Shown here: positions 1-15,300 of the stretch, in pieces
Numbering within the stretch: position 1 is the first letter of the stretch
Layout of the letters: every line of letters starts with the position of its first letter
NCBI GenBank assembly: GCA_009869945.1
Contig: WIXG01000176.1
Coordinates: forward strand, 62,001-126,000
Direction: 5' to 3'
DNA: 64,000 nucleotides
Source of the DNA: Mesaphorura yosii
Lineage: Eukaryota > Arthropoda > Collembola > Poduromorpha > Tullbergiidae
Translations under genes and position numbers: made by a program
Notes under the pieces: model-generated
The model's input: the letters and a program-made list of their open reading frames with translations, nothing else
The model's database searches: none
Told to the model about the DNA's origin: nothing

Positions 1-396
1 TTCACAAGGACCTCTGGATCCTCTGGAGTACTTTGCGAATTGCTGCTTCCACTGCTTTCATGGCTAAGTGGAATATCTGGAGTGTCCTTTTCAGGGCAGA
101 TCACATCAGAAGATGACGTAACAATTGCAGAATCGGTTTCGTGGCAATTGAGATCAATTTTGCTGGAGCTTGATTTACTCGACTTCTCATTTTTCCTCTC
201 CACTTCTTCATCTTGGTTGGGACTCACAGGGCTCATTCTCGTGTCACTTCTGCTCCGTCGACTGGAATTATGAGACCGACTACTTTTATACCCGCTTTGA
301 TTTTCTACGTTCTCATCGACAGTTCGACCCAGAGTCTCCGATGAAGCCAATTCTGCGTATTTACTCGTCGAGTCTTCTAAATCCGCATCTCTCCTT
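1..396 (-). CDS. spen: spen exon, open at left window edge: Ser/Glu/Asp-rich tail
   Basis: It starts after TTTATTGTAG in phase 2 and stays open to base 1. The product is a disordered Ser/Asp/Glu/Lys-rich stretch (for example KNEKSSKSSSSK). No domain is seen; the gene continues outside the window. Confidence 0.88.
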
Positions 397-3300
397 CTAC
401 AATAAATTAACTCGTTAGAACTTTGATGTATTGGTTAAGTTACCTCCAAAATAAGCGTATAGCTTTACCTGTGACTTTTTCGCTCCAACGACACATCGTC
501 CACTGCCTTCCGACTGGATTTTTTAGCAGATGAATTTGTTTCCCTGCTGGAAATACTTGTTGGAGACAAAGATCCAATTCCGCGAGGAGAAGAAACATTG
601 CTATCAATGTCATTCGGAAGACTTTTGAGTCTGTCAATGAACATTTTAGTGCAGACACTGGATGCGAAGTCCACGTGTAGATGTTTTCTGTTAATAACCC
701 AGCTCCGAAGTTCACGACTCGCTGTTTGAGCTGATGAGATCTGTCAAAATTCAAGTAACGTCGGTTATTTTTAATAAGTACAGTAAAAAAAAGTTTCAAG
801 ATTTGGCGGTCTTGGATATGAACTCACCGATTCGAATTGAACCAACGCAAGAATTCGCGAAGGGTCCATAATCACTTGTTTTATAGCACCATATTGACGG
901 CAATAACTATCGACTTGCTTTTCAGTCACGTTAGCTGTACCATCGAGGAGAAGGGAACTACTTGGAGGCTGTAAAAAATGAGATCGGTGTTCAGTTTTGT
1001 GCCACAACTTTGTGTGTTAAGTGGACTATCTCATGCAATTTGAATTTGAGAGTGGCACATGCAGTTTATCGTTTGTCATATAGGCGCTTGGTGGCTTTCT
1101 TGAATTAGTGATGGATTCTGGACGATGCAATCTGCAATGCAAATTGGAGAATTGCCACAAAACGGCAAGAAATCACGACTGCGCATACACTTTTGTCCCC
1201 AGAAGAAAAACGCGCTGCAGTGAAGTTAGCTGAGAAAAATATGTCATTGATCTGCGCCAAACCGAACTGCTCTGTTGGTCATAATCCACGTAAAAGGAAA
1301 TACTATGGTAAATTTCATTTAGATGAAGAAAATATTGTACCTCTTGAATCGAAGAAACTTAAAGCGTAATTGTAATTGTAGTTGCAGGTTAATATTACAG
1401 TTGTATAATTCAATTCAATTGTCTTTTATGAAGTTCTTCTAACTTCGTTGGTAAAACATTTATACATGTTACCTCTTTACTTGTAATTAATTGCTTGCTT
1501 ACCGTTTTATAAAAGGAGATCCGAGCTTCTCGGGATTTGAACACATAACGGCCCCATTGAGCTAATAGTATTAAAAAGAATTTCATTAACAAAAACCGAG
1601 AACCGCCATTTCATTTAAACTGAGTACTAACCTCGAATAGCGCTGGCGATATCCACGAACTCACAAACAGCATGAGTATTCGCACCAATTCTTCGAATAT
1701 CCTGAATTACATTACAGCAAATGCTTAAAATTGTATTCTATTTCAAAAGTTAGTGTATTCAACTTACCACAATATCACCGTACTGCTCAAAAGCTTGCCT
1801 CAATTCCTGACTTGTGACAGTTGATTCCAACCCATTAATCAAAACCGATCTTGTTGGATACGGAACACTGGCCAGGTCATCTTCGGTCAACCTGCAAACA
1901 AGCATAAAGCAAATTATTAAATACCAGTTCGACACCAACTCGTTCTTGTTCATCTCGGTTCGTACCGATTCTCGTCGTCTGCTCCGACTACTTCCTCTCC
2001 TCCGCCATTCATTCGATTACTACAATCCAAGTAAGGTGACACCTGGATTTTGCACCCGAAGAATTGCTTATCTTGAGAATGCGTAACAGCTCTTGCAGCC
2101 TGGTCTGCGGATTTGAAGACGACGATGGCGTATCTTCCTTGACCACATCCACTGATGCGAACGGATGACACTTTGCCGTGTTTTTTGTACTCATGAAACA
2201 GACCATCTTTTAACGATGTGTCAGTTGATCTGGAAGGTAGGTTTCTAATTCGAATAGCGCAGGCGTGGTCTATACTACTTGGAGGACGACGATGTGACGA
2301 TGAGGAATGATGATGATGGCCACTGCCGCTATTCACGCTTCGACTGTGAAAAATATCAACCAAAAATAGAAGTTAACGCTGAAGTTACGTTTTACAAATT
2401 TTGCAACTACAAAATTAGATTTCAGTCATAATGAGAGCTAAAAGACACCAAACTACTAGAAATAAGAAATACGAAAAATAAAGCGAAAGCATTCCCATTC
2501 CTTGTATATAGTACATGATTTCTGGTTCATGGCAATTTACATGCTCACAAATTACAAGAGTTTAGGATACAGCCACAGCATCAGAGCCTAGGATGCTTCA
2601 AGACACTCGCTCAAATAAGTAATAAGTTCCTTTATTTTATTTACTCTGTCGTTTACAATTCCGAATCTCATTCTCATTGTGTGTGGTTGGTCGCTGGAAG
2701 AAATCGATAATTCCTTCCGAGTTTGAAGCCAAGGTAGATGCCTTTAATTTATTCTTTTTCAATCTAGCTCCAACCTCAATTTCTTTCTAATTTTATTCTG
2801 TTCGAATTGCTTTCCTTTCCTCCTAGTAGAGCATGCTCTCTCATGAAGTGCCGCATTTTCGCATTGAATTTGCTTTGAAACATTATAGGAATCACGAGTA
2901 AACATTATTCATCTAAAATAGGTCTGCTTGTCAACTTGTTTGTTTAGTGTGTTATCTGTTACAGGAAGAAAGAGACATTCGAGTGTTTTTAATTTGACCG
3001 AAGTTCGGCCTTCGGCACGTGCTCGCGGAATTAGAGCAACATCCATCATGAAGCATGAGTTCTCGAGTCTCGAGTATGAGCCGTCCCCAAATTGCATAAC
3101 CTACATCTAAATATAGCCATTTTACCAACTTTGTTTTAATTAGCATACAATTCAGCCATTCAACGCCTCGATTCGAGTGTAGCTACAGCCTTACTTATTG
3201 AATTCATATCTCACTGCATGGAATTTGTTGACAACTATACTGCAAAGCCAGCGCCAGCAAGTCTGCAGATTCCGACAAAATTGAGATTTATGAGAATACA

Positions 3301-6300
3301 AATCAAATTACATTTCACACATCGGCATGGTTCGCTTCGCGGGTCGCGGAGCGATGGTATTGTTAGAGCCGTTCACACCTTTCAGGTATAATCTGTTAAA
3401 GAGTTGGTTGAACAACCTTATACAATAGTGGCATCCAGAAAGGATATCTGCATACAAAGTAAGTTGTACAGACTTCATAGGCTTCATTCCACCAATTCAG
3501 TTGGTAGCCAAAAACGTACTGTTTACTCGATGTCAGGCGCTCAGTGGCTCAGTCCAAGGTTTTGGCTGGGCTTGGCCCAGCCAAAATACAAAATATTTAC
3601 TACCTAACTTTCTGTAGCACGTTCCTACGGAGTGCAGCATCGAATGCAGCGTCAACTGAATGTTCTACTTGTTAAAAGACAAGTTTGCTACTCGCTTGCG
3701 TACGCGTTCTGAATATCTTAACACTATGTATGCGGCATAAAGCAATTAATGTGTGGGTATTCGCCGTGCTGTGGATAATACGATTATTATTAAGTTCATC
3801 GGCCTCTACTGCAAAACTGTTGAGCAGAATTTCAATAATTGTGATAGATACAAAAACCTGAAGCGTGTATAAAGTGAAAGTGAGGGCAATATGTTCAGTG
3901 CGACGCGATTGCATAATTTTCGTATTTACAATAATAATAATCGATCGTATGCGTAATGCGAAGCAAGGTGATCTATATACGGAAAAGGCAGCAAACGCAG
4001 ACGCGAAAGCAAAAACACTATTGGAATTTCTACATGCACGCTTCAAATGCAAATGCCAACAAGAACATGCGTAGTATACTAAATGCTGAAACAAGCGAAA
4101 AGTAAAGCGGTCTAAAGATTAAGTGATGTGAAGGAAGCAATTATCTAAGAAAGAATTATGTCCAACGTGTGTTGATGAGCCAAGCGTAAGTCAGATTAAG
4201 TCAACGTCAAAACTAATTCCAAAGATCATGCAAGGTTGTAGAAGTAGAAACACGAGAAGAGGTCGAGAAGAACGGTGAAAGAATCGAGAAGGACTACGCA
4301 ACTCGTTCTACGAATTTGAGAGGATAAGGAGTATCGGATTATTAAGGATGACGGCATAAATTCTAAGGACTACAGGACTTAAAGTTCAAGAAAACAAATA
4401 AATTATTCACAAAACGTTTAAGTCGGAAGCATACCTGGGGGAATAGGACTTTGTTGAAGAAGGTGAACGAGATGGAGAGTGAGGAGCTGTAACAACTTTC
4501 CGATGAGGAGAGGACGAAGATGAACTTGAGGAAGATCGGCTGGCCGCAGGAGACGATCTCGAACTGTGATGTCTGGACGAGTCGGCTGGACGACTTACCA
4601 GCTGGGATCGACTGTACCTGTTTGAGTTTAGTAATTACGTCAAGTCGCATTAGATGTCGAGTCACATTATTTGCCCCATTTAATTAGTATTCTTGCACTG
4701 TTTCAGGCACTCAGAGCTAGCCTTTAAGTTACAGTGAGTAAATTAAAGCCCCCAATTTCCCAACATGACAAAGACTCAAAGTCACCAATTAGCAAATGAG
4801 TGCATTTAGACGTGGACAAACACGTTTGACAAATTAGCTATTATAATCCCACTTAGTTATGTTTGTGAGCCTACTTTCTTCGCAATATTTTCATGTCGTG
4901 TCACATGCTAATATGAAAGTGAAAGGTCATCTAATGTATTTATCCCGTGCGAAATTGTTGTAATTTATACAACTCAGTATGCTTGGTGGATGTAATGATC
5001 CTAATCCTAAATTATGTCCAATTTCAAGTGCTTACCTGTGGCGGGAGTACGAATTTCGATGGAATCTACCACTACTGTTACTAGCAATTGAACCACCTCT
5101 TGAAAAATGTCCCATTGCACTACGTCGAGCAGGAGATCTTGAATGTGCGGAACTGGCACTCGTGGAAACACTGGAACGAGATCCAGACCTGGACCGAGAT
5201 CCAGCACTACTTCCTCGATCTGAGCTTCCTGATTCACTCACCGACCTGGAATTGATACCCAGATATTTATGCATCATTCAGAGGATTAGCTTCTGCGCAG
5301 GAGCTTAGTGATTCAACATTTGTACAAGAGATTAGACAAATCTATTAACCTTGATTTGTGTCGAGGCATGTGGCGAGATGAAACGGACCCTCCGGGTGAC
5401 TCAGGGCATCGAGGAACCTTGTTACCGGTTTCACTGGAAGAATTATGCGAGACTGGTGATGGACCCGAACTCCGGTCTTCTCCCTCAGGTGGAGCAAACC
5501 GATTTTCATTTTGGTAATTCCAATTGTTTGACATTCGATTAAAATTTCTATTGAGGAAAAAGTGTATTATTATTTCAAATTTCAAACTGACAGTATTCCA
5601 CGTTTCTCCAGGTTTAGGATAGATTTAAATGCTTACCTATCCGCTTGGAATTGATGCCGATTATGATAAGAAGTTCTATGATCACGTCTACCACGTGGGT
5701 GGAAGGGACCGTCACTTCTGCCACGGTTGAAATTCTTCGGTTGTTGTTCATAAAAATGACTAGAATCTTCCGATTGCCTGGAATCAAATCAAGCAACGAA
5801 TTATTGTAATTGCCAAATCCTTAAATCATTTTCCACCCGCGTAAGCCTCAGAAACCACTTGAATTGAATTTCGACGAAGGTTGAGCAAAACAACTTCTGT
5901 ACGTGTTGTGGGGACCGTGAGCTGTCCAGCTGTCGTTGCATCGAGTACGCTTGAATTTAATTGATCAACGTCTATTGCTTAAGCCATCGGAAAATCAGTT
6001 CATTTTTCACCGAGACACTTCATTTCACTAATCAAGTAATCTTATCGAAGCAAGATATATGGCATTCGCATCTAGATTAACACACGAACACACTTCAATT
6101 AATTGATGACGGACAAAGAAGTCACAATTCAGCATTAAGTTCGCAAATCATCTTCAACAGCTGCTCACTGCCCAGTATGCAGTGGTCCAGCTCGAGGAAT
6201 CCAAATTGAAATTCATGAAGCCATTACTGCACTGGCACTGCATTTGCTTCAATGACAATTTCTTGCATCCACGTAACTTTACATATACGTAATAGGAAGT

Positions 6301-9300
6301 TGTAATTTCGCGATTCCTAGAAGCCAAACCTACCTTCGTCCAATTCATCCTTGTGGTTGTGCTTTTGTGCAGAAACCTAGTTTCTAGCTTCTGAACAATT
6401 GCATTTTTATGTTTTACTCGTTTGAGCCAAGCTAGGAAAGGTTCTCCTTATGAGTTGCTTCAAAATCATGCGCCATGTTGCATCGAATATTATTGGTGCT
6501 GATCTTGGGCGTCCAACTTCACTTGTTTCACGTTCCAGTATGACTTCACAATTCACTGAACTGAATTTATGGCACAGAAGACACAGGCACAGCATCACGA
6601 ACACGACATTCATTTCGCATTTAGCAATCCAGACCCAGACGATTATGAATACCAGCAGTCACAGAGTAATTAAATTCACACTTTGGCGCAGAAGGGCCAA
6701 CTCACACGTAAAACCATACAGCAGGTGCAAGATTTAGTAGTCGTGCTATTTACCATTACATTCAAGTGTGTTTCTGTTTTCCTATTCCAAATACTTGCTC
6801 TCGCACTTCGACCTCGGTCAAGTGAAACTAAACATAAAATTGTGCTTACCCATGCTGTACAGGAAACCTTTGGTGTCGGTAGGGAGCTCCTATGCTATTA
6901 TTGCCGCTAGTCGCAGACACGGGTCCATTACTGGTACCGCCGCTCCCATTCATGTTAATATTTGAAGCTGATCCATGTCCGGTCGCATTCGTTGTCGAAG
7001 TCGAAGACGTTGATTGGGAATTGACCCGGTCAGATCCAAGAGGAGCAGCAGTATTGTTAGCGTCGCCCGTCGGACCACCAATTGGCGATGAGTTTTCATG
7101 TTCAGCGGCAGCTGGAGCGTCACGTGGAGGTACTGAGTTTGGTTCATAGTATTTAATGTGTAGAGACTGTCCGCCTAGACTGTAGGCTCCACGCAACGCC
7201 TTTGCGGCGGATCGAATGTCAATGAAACTAACTGTCGCATTTTTTCCACGTGCACCGGAACTGCTACCACTGTTATTGTTCAAAGCATTGGAGGGTGTAC
7301 CGCTGGAACTGTCTTCTGGAGAAACTAACTTAACACTTTGAACACGTCCTTGTCTGCAAATAAAAAAAACAGCATATTAGTAATTGGCAATCGGAGTCGT
7401 AATTTTGATCTGGAATGCTTAAACTGGAGACTACTCTTAACAATACTCATCATCATCTTCAGCGTAATTTTGTTTCTCATCAGGGATTCAGTCATTCATT
7501 CATTATCTTGTGTTATTCGTGTATGTAGTTTCATAGCACGTCATATTTGCCATTCGAGTGAGAGAACTCACACGGTACGATAACGTTAGACCACATTTTG
7601 CAAAATGATAAGCTAAGGCTATTGTATTCACAAGAAAACATGCAAATAAACATAGACTGCAAAGGAAAATTGTACCGGTAGAATCTCTGTTTTGGTTGAG
7701 CTGTACGGTTTACTTGGTTACGCGAATGCTGAGGAGGAGGTGACATGAGTCTCGAAGTCGGGCTGCCACTATTGTCATTGCGATTATCGGCATCAGGGAA
7801 CACAGGCACAGGATGGTAATAATTGTGCCTCCTTCGATCACGCGCGTTCCCAGTACGAAACCCCTGCCGAGCATTGCGCGGAAGTCGAAAATTTCGCGAA
7901 TGCGGTCTTGGACTTGGTTCCGGTGGCACTAGAAATACATCATCGTCGTTCACGTTGATTGTGCGACCGATGTACTGATTACTGTTACTTGTGTCCTCCG
8001 GACTATGTGCGAGATGGGTTTCTTTACTGCTACTGAGGTGGTAATCCGAATCGTACGCATAATTTCTTTGATTGTCAGAATGCTCGTGCTCTTGTGGCTG
8101 AGAATGCGTCGGCACGAGTGTGGCGGCAACAGCAGCTGCGATGAACTTCCGACTTTCAACTGTCAGCAATTGGACCCGCTCTTCTTGGTAGAAGCGAGTA
8201 TCTGGCTTTAATCTGGGGTCTAGAATTTCTGAACTAGATTCTTTGAAATCACAGACGAATGTCACACGTTGCCGCTGCTGTGTCACCGACTCATCACTGA
8301 CTGGACTACCGCAAATGCGGCTGAAGTCGAACTCGGTTCCACTTCCTCGCTCATTTCGATCTCTTTCTCGCTGCAGCGGCTGCTCCATTGTTATTGCGGA
8401 TTGAACAAATGTAGTGTGTGTTTGATGTAGTGTAAATTAATACCATTTGGGCCAGAGTAAACATGTCACTCAACTAACGCGTGCAATAGTCCTCGTACTA
8501 GTTGAAACAACTGAATTGTGAATCTATGCTCAACGCACCGGATACGCAACAAGATGACGAGGACTTACGTAAACAATACTTTACATGCGAAATTATAAAA
8601 CTACAACACTAAATATGTCTATGTCTAGCAGGATCTTGAACTAAATTCGCTCTAAAAGCATTTTTATCACAAATTACAACGCAGAGCTTGGACAACGCAA
8701 TGGCACGGGCGACACAACAACAGGTTTCTGCTCTACTAAAATAGCAATGTGAAATTACAAAACTGACGTGTCCAACTCCTAAATAGCCAAAATATTCCAG
8801 CATGCGACTAATAGTCGTTCAATTCTCTTGATAATATTGATGGGCATAGTTCGAAATTTACTTTAGGTCTCTTGCGAGTTGCGTGGTGAGTTCAGTTCAT
8901 ACTTCCAGTATTACTCTACTCAAGTATACGCACACGTTGTTGGCCGCGTTGCTAATGCATTTGTCAATACACACGTCCTGGAAATAATCAATAAGTGACA
9001 CAGCCGGGTCGGACAGGACAGCGCACACAGCAACCTTGCGCTCTTCTATCTAATGTGTGATGGGCAATAGCCTAACGAACTTCCAGTACACAAAAACACA
9101 AAACCACTGTCCAGTGGAGGACTGTGTGAGTTAACTGTGAGTCACGATATTAAACACCACCACAGTGCACGTACGCAGTTAAAATATAATGGTCTAATGT
9201 GATACGATGGTCATGCCAGTAACAGTCGCTGGAGAATAAACTCGAGCACAGCGTAGCACAACACAATAGATATGAAATGGAAATGATTGGATCCAAATCC

Positions 9301-12300
9301 AAATTAAAGTGAGTACTGCACGGCAGGCAGGCGCAAACCGCATGAAATGTGGACCTGATAAAAGTTTAACACGCTCGAAACAATACACTTAACTTAGATT
9401 GTCAGTGTATTGAATATTTGGTTATTATGAGGCCATGAGCAGGGAACTGGCGTTAACTAACTACGCTACGAATAGAAAACGCGGTACGATGAAGATCAAC
9501 AAGGCACGATCGAGTTACATTAGTTAAGACTTGTCTTTGTCTCCTAGCACAGCACTAGCACATTAGTAGGTTGTAAGCATTATGAAATTCAACATTCAAT
9601 TCGTATACTCGTCACAAATATTCCTGCGTACTGCCTTTGTTTGATTTGTCGTCTTGAGTTTGCATTATTAAATGCGAGGTTGGCAAAATAAGTTCACTTT
9701 CTTGAAGTGCCACCCAAAGGCAGATACCTTTGGGAGCACAAGTACGAGGCACTGCATTATTTACAGGATCTGCAAACCTCAAAGGAGGAAAATCGTGGAA
9801 AAAATGGCGTATGTATTTTATAAGTTGTAAATTATTCAGGAATTGATTGATCGCCTCTTCTAGTCAAACGATACCACGCCACAATCACCAAGCACAGTGT
9901 TCACGTTTGCCGTATTGAAAAGTGAAACTGAGGCTGTCAAAATGGTCGAGCGCCTTGCCTTGGCTGGTAAAAATATTCTGAATATTTGTCAATTCTGAGT
10001 AACTCGAGGACGACTGTTTGCTGACGGCTGGCGACGGAATTTTAATCCAATGTTAAATCCTGCTGAACTGGACGAGGTCAGAAGGACTTCCGCCTTGCGC
10101 ATCGTGTGCACTGTACACCGAATAGCCAAGCAACAACTACAACAATTACGTAGAAATTGCAAAGTTCACCTTTTAGATCAGCGAAACGCACAATAACGAG
10201 AAATTTTTAGAATCCCGTTTATTCCGTGGCGTGATGCGAGTATGCGAAATGCGATGCGAGACGCACAAGGCTGGAAATACGCCATGCCATTGCAAACCGT
10301 CCCATTCTGTCACAGTTCATGTCGCTAATCTCTGGCGCTTATCATTTACGATAGTAGCGAGTAGTTTGCAGAATATTCCCTGCAAATAGAAACAGCGATC
10401 ACGACTTCGCGCCTGAGAATACGTGGTTTTGGGAACAAGCAGTCGGTCGCCAATTGCAAAGCTTACCCAGATAGATAAGCTGGTTATCACCTTCTGACTG
10501 ACGAGGCAAAGAGTATCGAGAGTGAAAACTCCAGCTCCAATTTTTAATATTAACCTACGTGACGACAGAACACGTGAGAACAAGTAGCTAACAGCAATGT
10601 ATGATGCGTCGGACGAAGGAGAGGGAAAGATAAGAAGCAGCGAGAAGAGATAAATGGAATATTTGACAACGCATCCCAATTATTGCGTTCCATGTAATAT
10701 TGCATATGCATGAACATGTGCAATTTGCCATCTGCGAGAACAAACCGCCGAGATTATTATTATTGCGCGAATGGCACAGGTGTGAGTCGAAATTGCGAAT
10801 GTGAAATCAGAAGGATCGACGTCCACGTGGAATCATCGATGAGACACCTCATGGCTTGACATCGGCTTTCGACTATGATTGGATGCGATTACTCCAGCGC
10901 TGACACATGTCATATGCTCATTTAAATAAGGCCAATCTGAGCTCCCGGTCATTGAAAGGCTTTAAAGTATGAGTCAAATTACGCCAGACTGACGACTGAG
11001 GCTGTGCAAATGCAAATATAATTAACATGCTTGACATTTTGAGATCATAAACCACAGCGCATAAATGGTAAATTCCGCAATGCCGTAATTCACAATTAAG
11101 TTGCTCCAAAATGCTGCAGTAGCTTTAAAATACTTTAAAATACACGAGTAGACCGAGTTGCAGAGTCCCGCACCTTAAATGCAGTGTAAACGCCCACGCG
11201 CCTTTTCTTCCCGCATCGCTCGTCGCTACCGCTGCCACTGCTGTACGTTGCCAAGTAATTTCCTAGACTTCCAATATCTCGTCTCTACTTTCTTTTCCAA
11301 TTTAATTTCATCCGGAAGCCGTACAAGAACCACATGAACGAGCTGCTCTCACAGCGAGCGAGCACCGTAAGTGCACGCGTACGGCGTACGTGTGCTTTCT
11401 CCATAATAAATTCCAGCTTTTGTAATAAAATTGATAGCAGAGGAGAAAGTGTGTACATCATAGTCACGGCCACAACGAGAACCATGGCAAAGGCACAGTC
11501 GCGCAGAGGACGAACATTCGAGCTCGTGTATTATTTGTGGCGTAGTCGAGTCGACGAAAGAGAAAACCCGGATTGGAGTAAATGGGCGACTTTCCAAAGC
11601 TGTTGGTAATGTAGGAAACGCAAGCAGGGGGCAGGCATCACGGAAAATATGCTGCATGGAGAAAAGCAGGCGCTCACTCGAGCAACGGCACTTCAAACCA
11701 CGCATGCATGCGAGTGCCGTTCCTGGTTCTGGGCTCTTTCTTCCAGCACGACTTGACTAACAATGTCTTCTAGTCCAATAATAACAGTAAAACTTTCAGG
11801 AGAAAATAGAACATCCGAACGCTGGGCTGCATTGTGCGGGAGAAGAAGGAAGCGGAATAATGATACTCTTGCAGAGAACGAGCCAGGCCTTGTGACTGGC
11901 TCGGCTACGGCACATGGAATGCTACAGAAAGTTATCAGGCTCGCGTCCTATACTTTAGAGCCAAAATTTGGAAAAGCCTGGCCTAGCCCGCATGGCTAGG
12001 TAAAAATACAAAGCAGACTGAATACAATTTTGGCTAGGTAAGGCACAGGAAAGGAACCACGCAGAGTTGGAGTTTGTCTTCACGTGTGGCTCCATTCTCA
12101 ATTCTCGTTCTCTCCAAGTCGTAGTCGTATTTCATGCTAGCAGCGCTTCTATTGCATTCTGTCAGGGGAAATTGTATAAAAACCTAGGATCCTAGCTCTT
12201 ACTCTCTGCCGTGTTGCAAAAAAAGAAACCATTTTCAAACTAATGCCATACGAAATGAGAAACTGCGCCGTAGTTTTTCTCCACACGAGCAGCGTGCAGG

Positions 12301-15300
12301 ACTGTGCACGCTTTCTTACGTAATTTTTCATGGAGATTCCACATCAGAGCTTAACCCTTTCGTAGCCTGCACTACGGGGCTCTCCGCTCTGCAGTGTTCT
12401 GCTCTGATGGAAACCTCTCGCAGCATTGCAGGCAGACGAGCCAGCAAAGAGAAGAGCACAGAAAAACAAAGCTTAAATTACATAACTACCAAATTCGAAT
12501 AAAAATACCAGTCCACAGTCTGCAGTAGAACCTACTGTATAAATGCGGTATCAGTGGGTGGAACCTGGGACGCGAATAATATATAGCATGCCAGACCGAA
12601 GTCAGGTACTACACGTCGTAGTCGCGTCGTCGTACATTTTGTTCATCTACTTTTTCTGTTCAATCCACGCCACAGCTAAGGCCTTTGGTATTTCGTTTTC
12701 GCCGTTTCACATTTTGTAATCTAACTTGCCATGCATGGTGCAGGTTTAGCTTTGGAATTGTCCGTGGTATTCTCGTGCAATGAAACAAATATTTCTTTAT
12801 AGCACGTTGGGGAAAGCGTGCTATATGCAGAATGTGTTATGTGACATGAGAGAGTCTCGATCGTCTCTATAATCTATTGACACCCATTCAGCCAAGAGTA
12901 CTAGCGACAAGCTCTCATGAATACGAGTACGAGGATCGTGACTAGTCGTATTATAATTACAGAATCGCTCGAGACTTCGCCGAGCCGAGAAATATTTTAT
13001 TCTGCGAACAATCTTCTGAACATATGGAGCGCACACGTACGCGGTCGCTCTGTCACTGCTGCCGGTGCTCTGACTATAATCTAGGACTTGGAACTGACTA
13101 GTACATTTTCCATTCCAGCCTTAGTATTCAAACTGGAGTCATGACATTGCATATGTGTACGTGATCAACGCAGTGACGACTAAAAAACAGCGGCCGCAGC
13201 AGTGCTCAACTGGTCCGAAGTTGCAGACAACAACGCAGAGCAAATCGAAACGTGCGCGTGCTGGAGTCGGGTCGAGATGGAATTTCCGGGCAAAATACGA
13301 GGCTTATGCTGATAATGGAAAAACAAGTGTCGGAAACCTGCTCAAACACAATGTCGATGGATTTCACAATATTACGAAATGTGCTTCGTCCAAGAGCACT
13401 TGCGAAACGAGGCTGGAACGGGATATTACAAAATTATCATCGAAATATATCGACAGAGCAGGCACGGACACAGTCAAAGCTTTGAATTCGGAGTCCTGTT
13501 AAGAGCTTACAGAGCACATTTTAAAATATGAGGGTACCACACTTCCAGCACTGCATTCTCTTGTTTTCCGAGAATCCAATTTAAAAAGAACCACTTAAAT
13601 ATTAAAATTATCTTAAACCCATGCAGCTGGTGTATGGTATAAGATTTTATGTAGCCAGAGCACGGTTCAATTAGTTCAACAGTTCAAGCAGTCGCGATGG
13701 CGTGGTCAGTTCAAAGTACAAAAGGAAATCTAAGATTACGAGACCAATGGTCGTTGTCGCTTGAAATGCAGTACACTTATTTATAACGTTTCTTATCAAT
13801 TCAAATATACCAAAATACTCGAAAACAAAATATAAGATCCTGGAATCCTGGTAGTGCTTGGTCTGGAAATAAGCGAATGACGCAATTCTGTGCAATTTGA
13901 TCCGCGTAAAGTGTACTCAGTAGATTGACCGTATTTTGCTGGAAGCTGCAATCTCACCCCAGAAATAGAAACCAGGTTCGACGATAAACGATGATAATTA
14001 TATTAAATTACAACATATGCAATTTGTCTTGGTAAAATATGGCTTGACTGCCTGCCTGCTCGTGTTCGCGTTCTTCACCCAGCGCCCATAACCATTATAG
14101 GAAATCGTTGAGCATGTTCCTTAATGGAACTCGTACACGGACACAAATTGTACACAGGGCACGGCACGGATTTCAGGTTCTGACTGGTACATTGAGGAAC
14201 GTAACACTAATGTGTACGATGAAATCAATAAACCAGGCCCGTGCCGTGTCGGCGGCTCAGTGCGAAAGCTCTCATTTACGTACAACACCAACAACAATGT
14301 ACTTTGCACACATTTTAATATTTATTACGGGGCTCGGTCGGTTGTCGGCTCTGTTCCTATTCCCATTCTAGAACAACATAAACATAATTTGACAACACCT
14401 TCCACCATTCTTCTGTTATCTGCTTCCTCTTCACAAGGCCCTGTTACTATTCTTGTAGTAAATTATTCCAAAAACAGAAGATTCCCATCACAAGAATAAC
14501 ATATTTTACTATCGGATATGCGGTGTCTGCCGTGCTCATCGGAGCATTCAGCCAGAAACTTCACAAATACACAAAAATAAGCCTCGTTAACAAGTACAAA
14601 TATGGCATAGAATTCAAATGCCATCCATCCATTCACTGCCTCCTACAAACTACTGTACAATTATTTTTTCCAAGAAACGTACACCGAGAATACCAAACCA
14701 TACCTGGCCTGATGTTATTATTGTAATTGCAGGAACCTGTACACCGGAGGGCCGCCAGCTAGAGCGAGACTACAACTACCAACTACTGCTTTGCTTCATG
14801 CTGCTGGAAGCCATTCCATTAACCATTATCCTGCCTTTCTCGAATTGGATGAATATTTTTGTGTTTGTTCAATTTTTTCATATTCCTTCCATTGTTAGCA
14901 TCTTCGTGCCCGTGCGTACAACTCGAGGCTCAGTCCCAGTGCCGGTACCATCGCCCGCTTCGCATCCGACCATGTTTGTTGTTCAAAACACCAGCAGAAT
15001 TGCGAGCTAGTTATGCCTATTTTGTTTTCATATTACTTCTCCGCGTACCGCGTTCTTTTACGTGTATATTTATAATTTTGAGTCTTGTTTAGATGTAAGT
15101 ACGTTTACGGCGAGTTTAACCCTTTTATTTGTGTTCGCGTACACGACTACGACGACGAGCGAGGTTACATTTTACCTTTGGACATACATACTCAGCCATC
15201 GTATCATCAGGGACGAGAAGCAGGAGCAATAATAATGATATAATGGATCCCGAAAGCCAAAAAAGCCCAACTAACCAAAAAGTGCGAGAGAAGAGAACAC

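Noticed and set aside
1503-1575. tRNA-like A and B boxes on the minus strand (TAGCTCAATGGGG and GTTCAAATCCC)
   Set aside because: The boxes are only about 10 bases apart, there is no acceptor stem, and the bases are exactly the spen exon that completes RRM3.
13155-13502. 115-codon plus-strand frame in the spen intron
   Set aside because: No recognisable motif or splice context; a second frame is open over the same bases.
14152-14249. Inverted repeat CACGGCACGG / CCGTGCCGTG
   Set aside because: Only 10 paired bases around a 69-base loop; too weak to call a hairpin gene or element.
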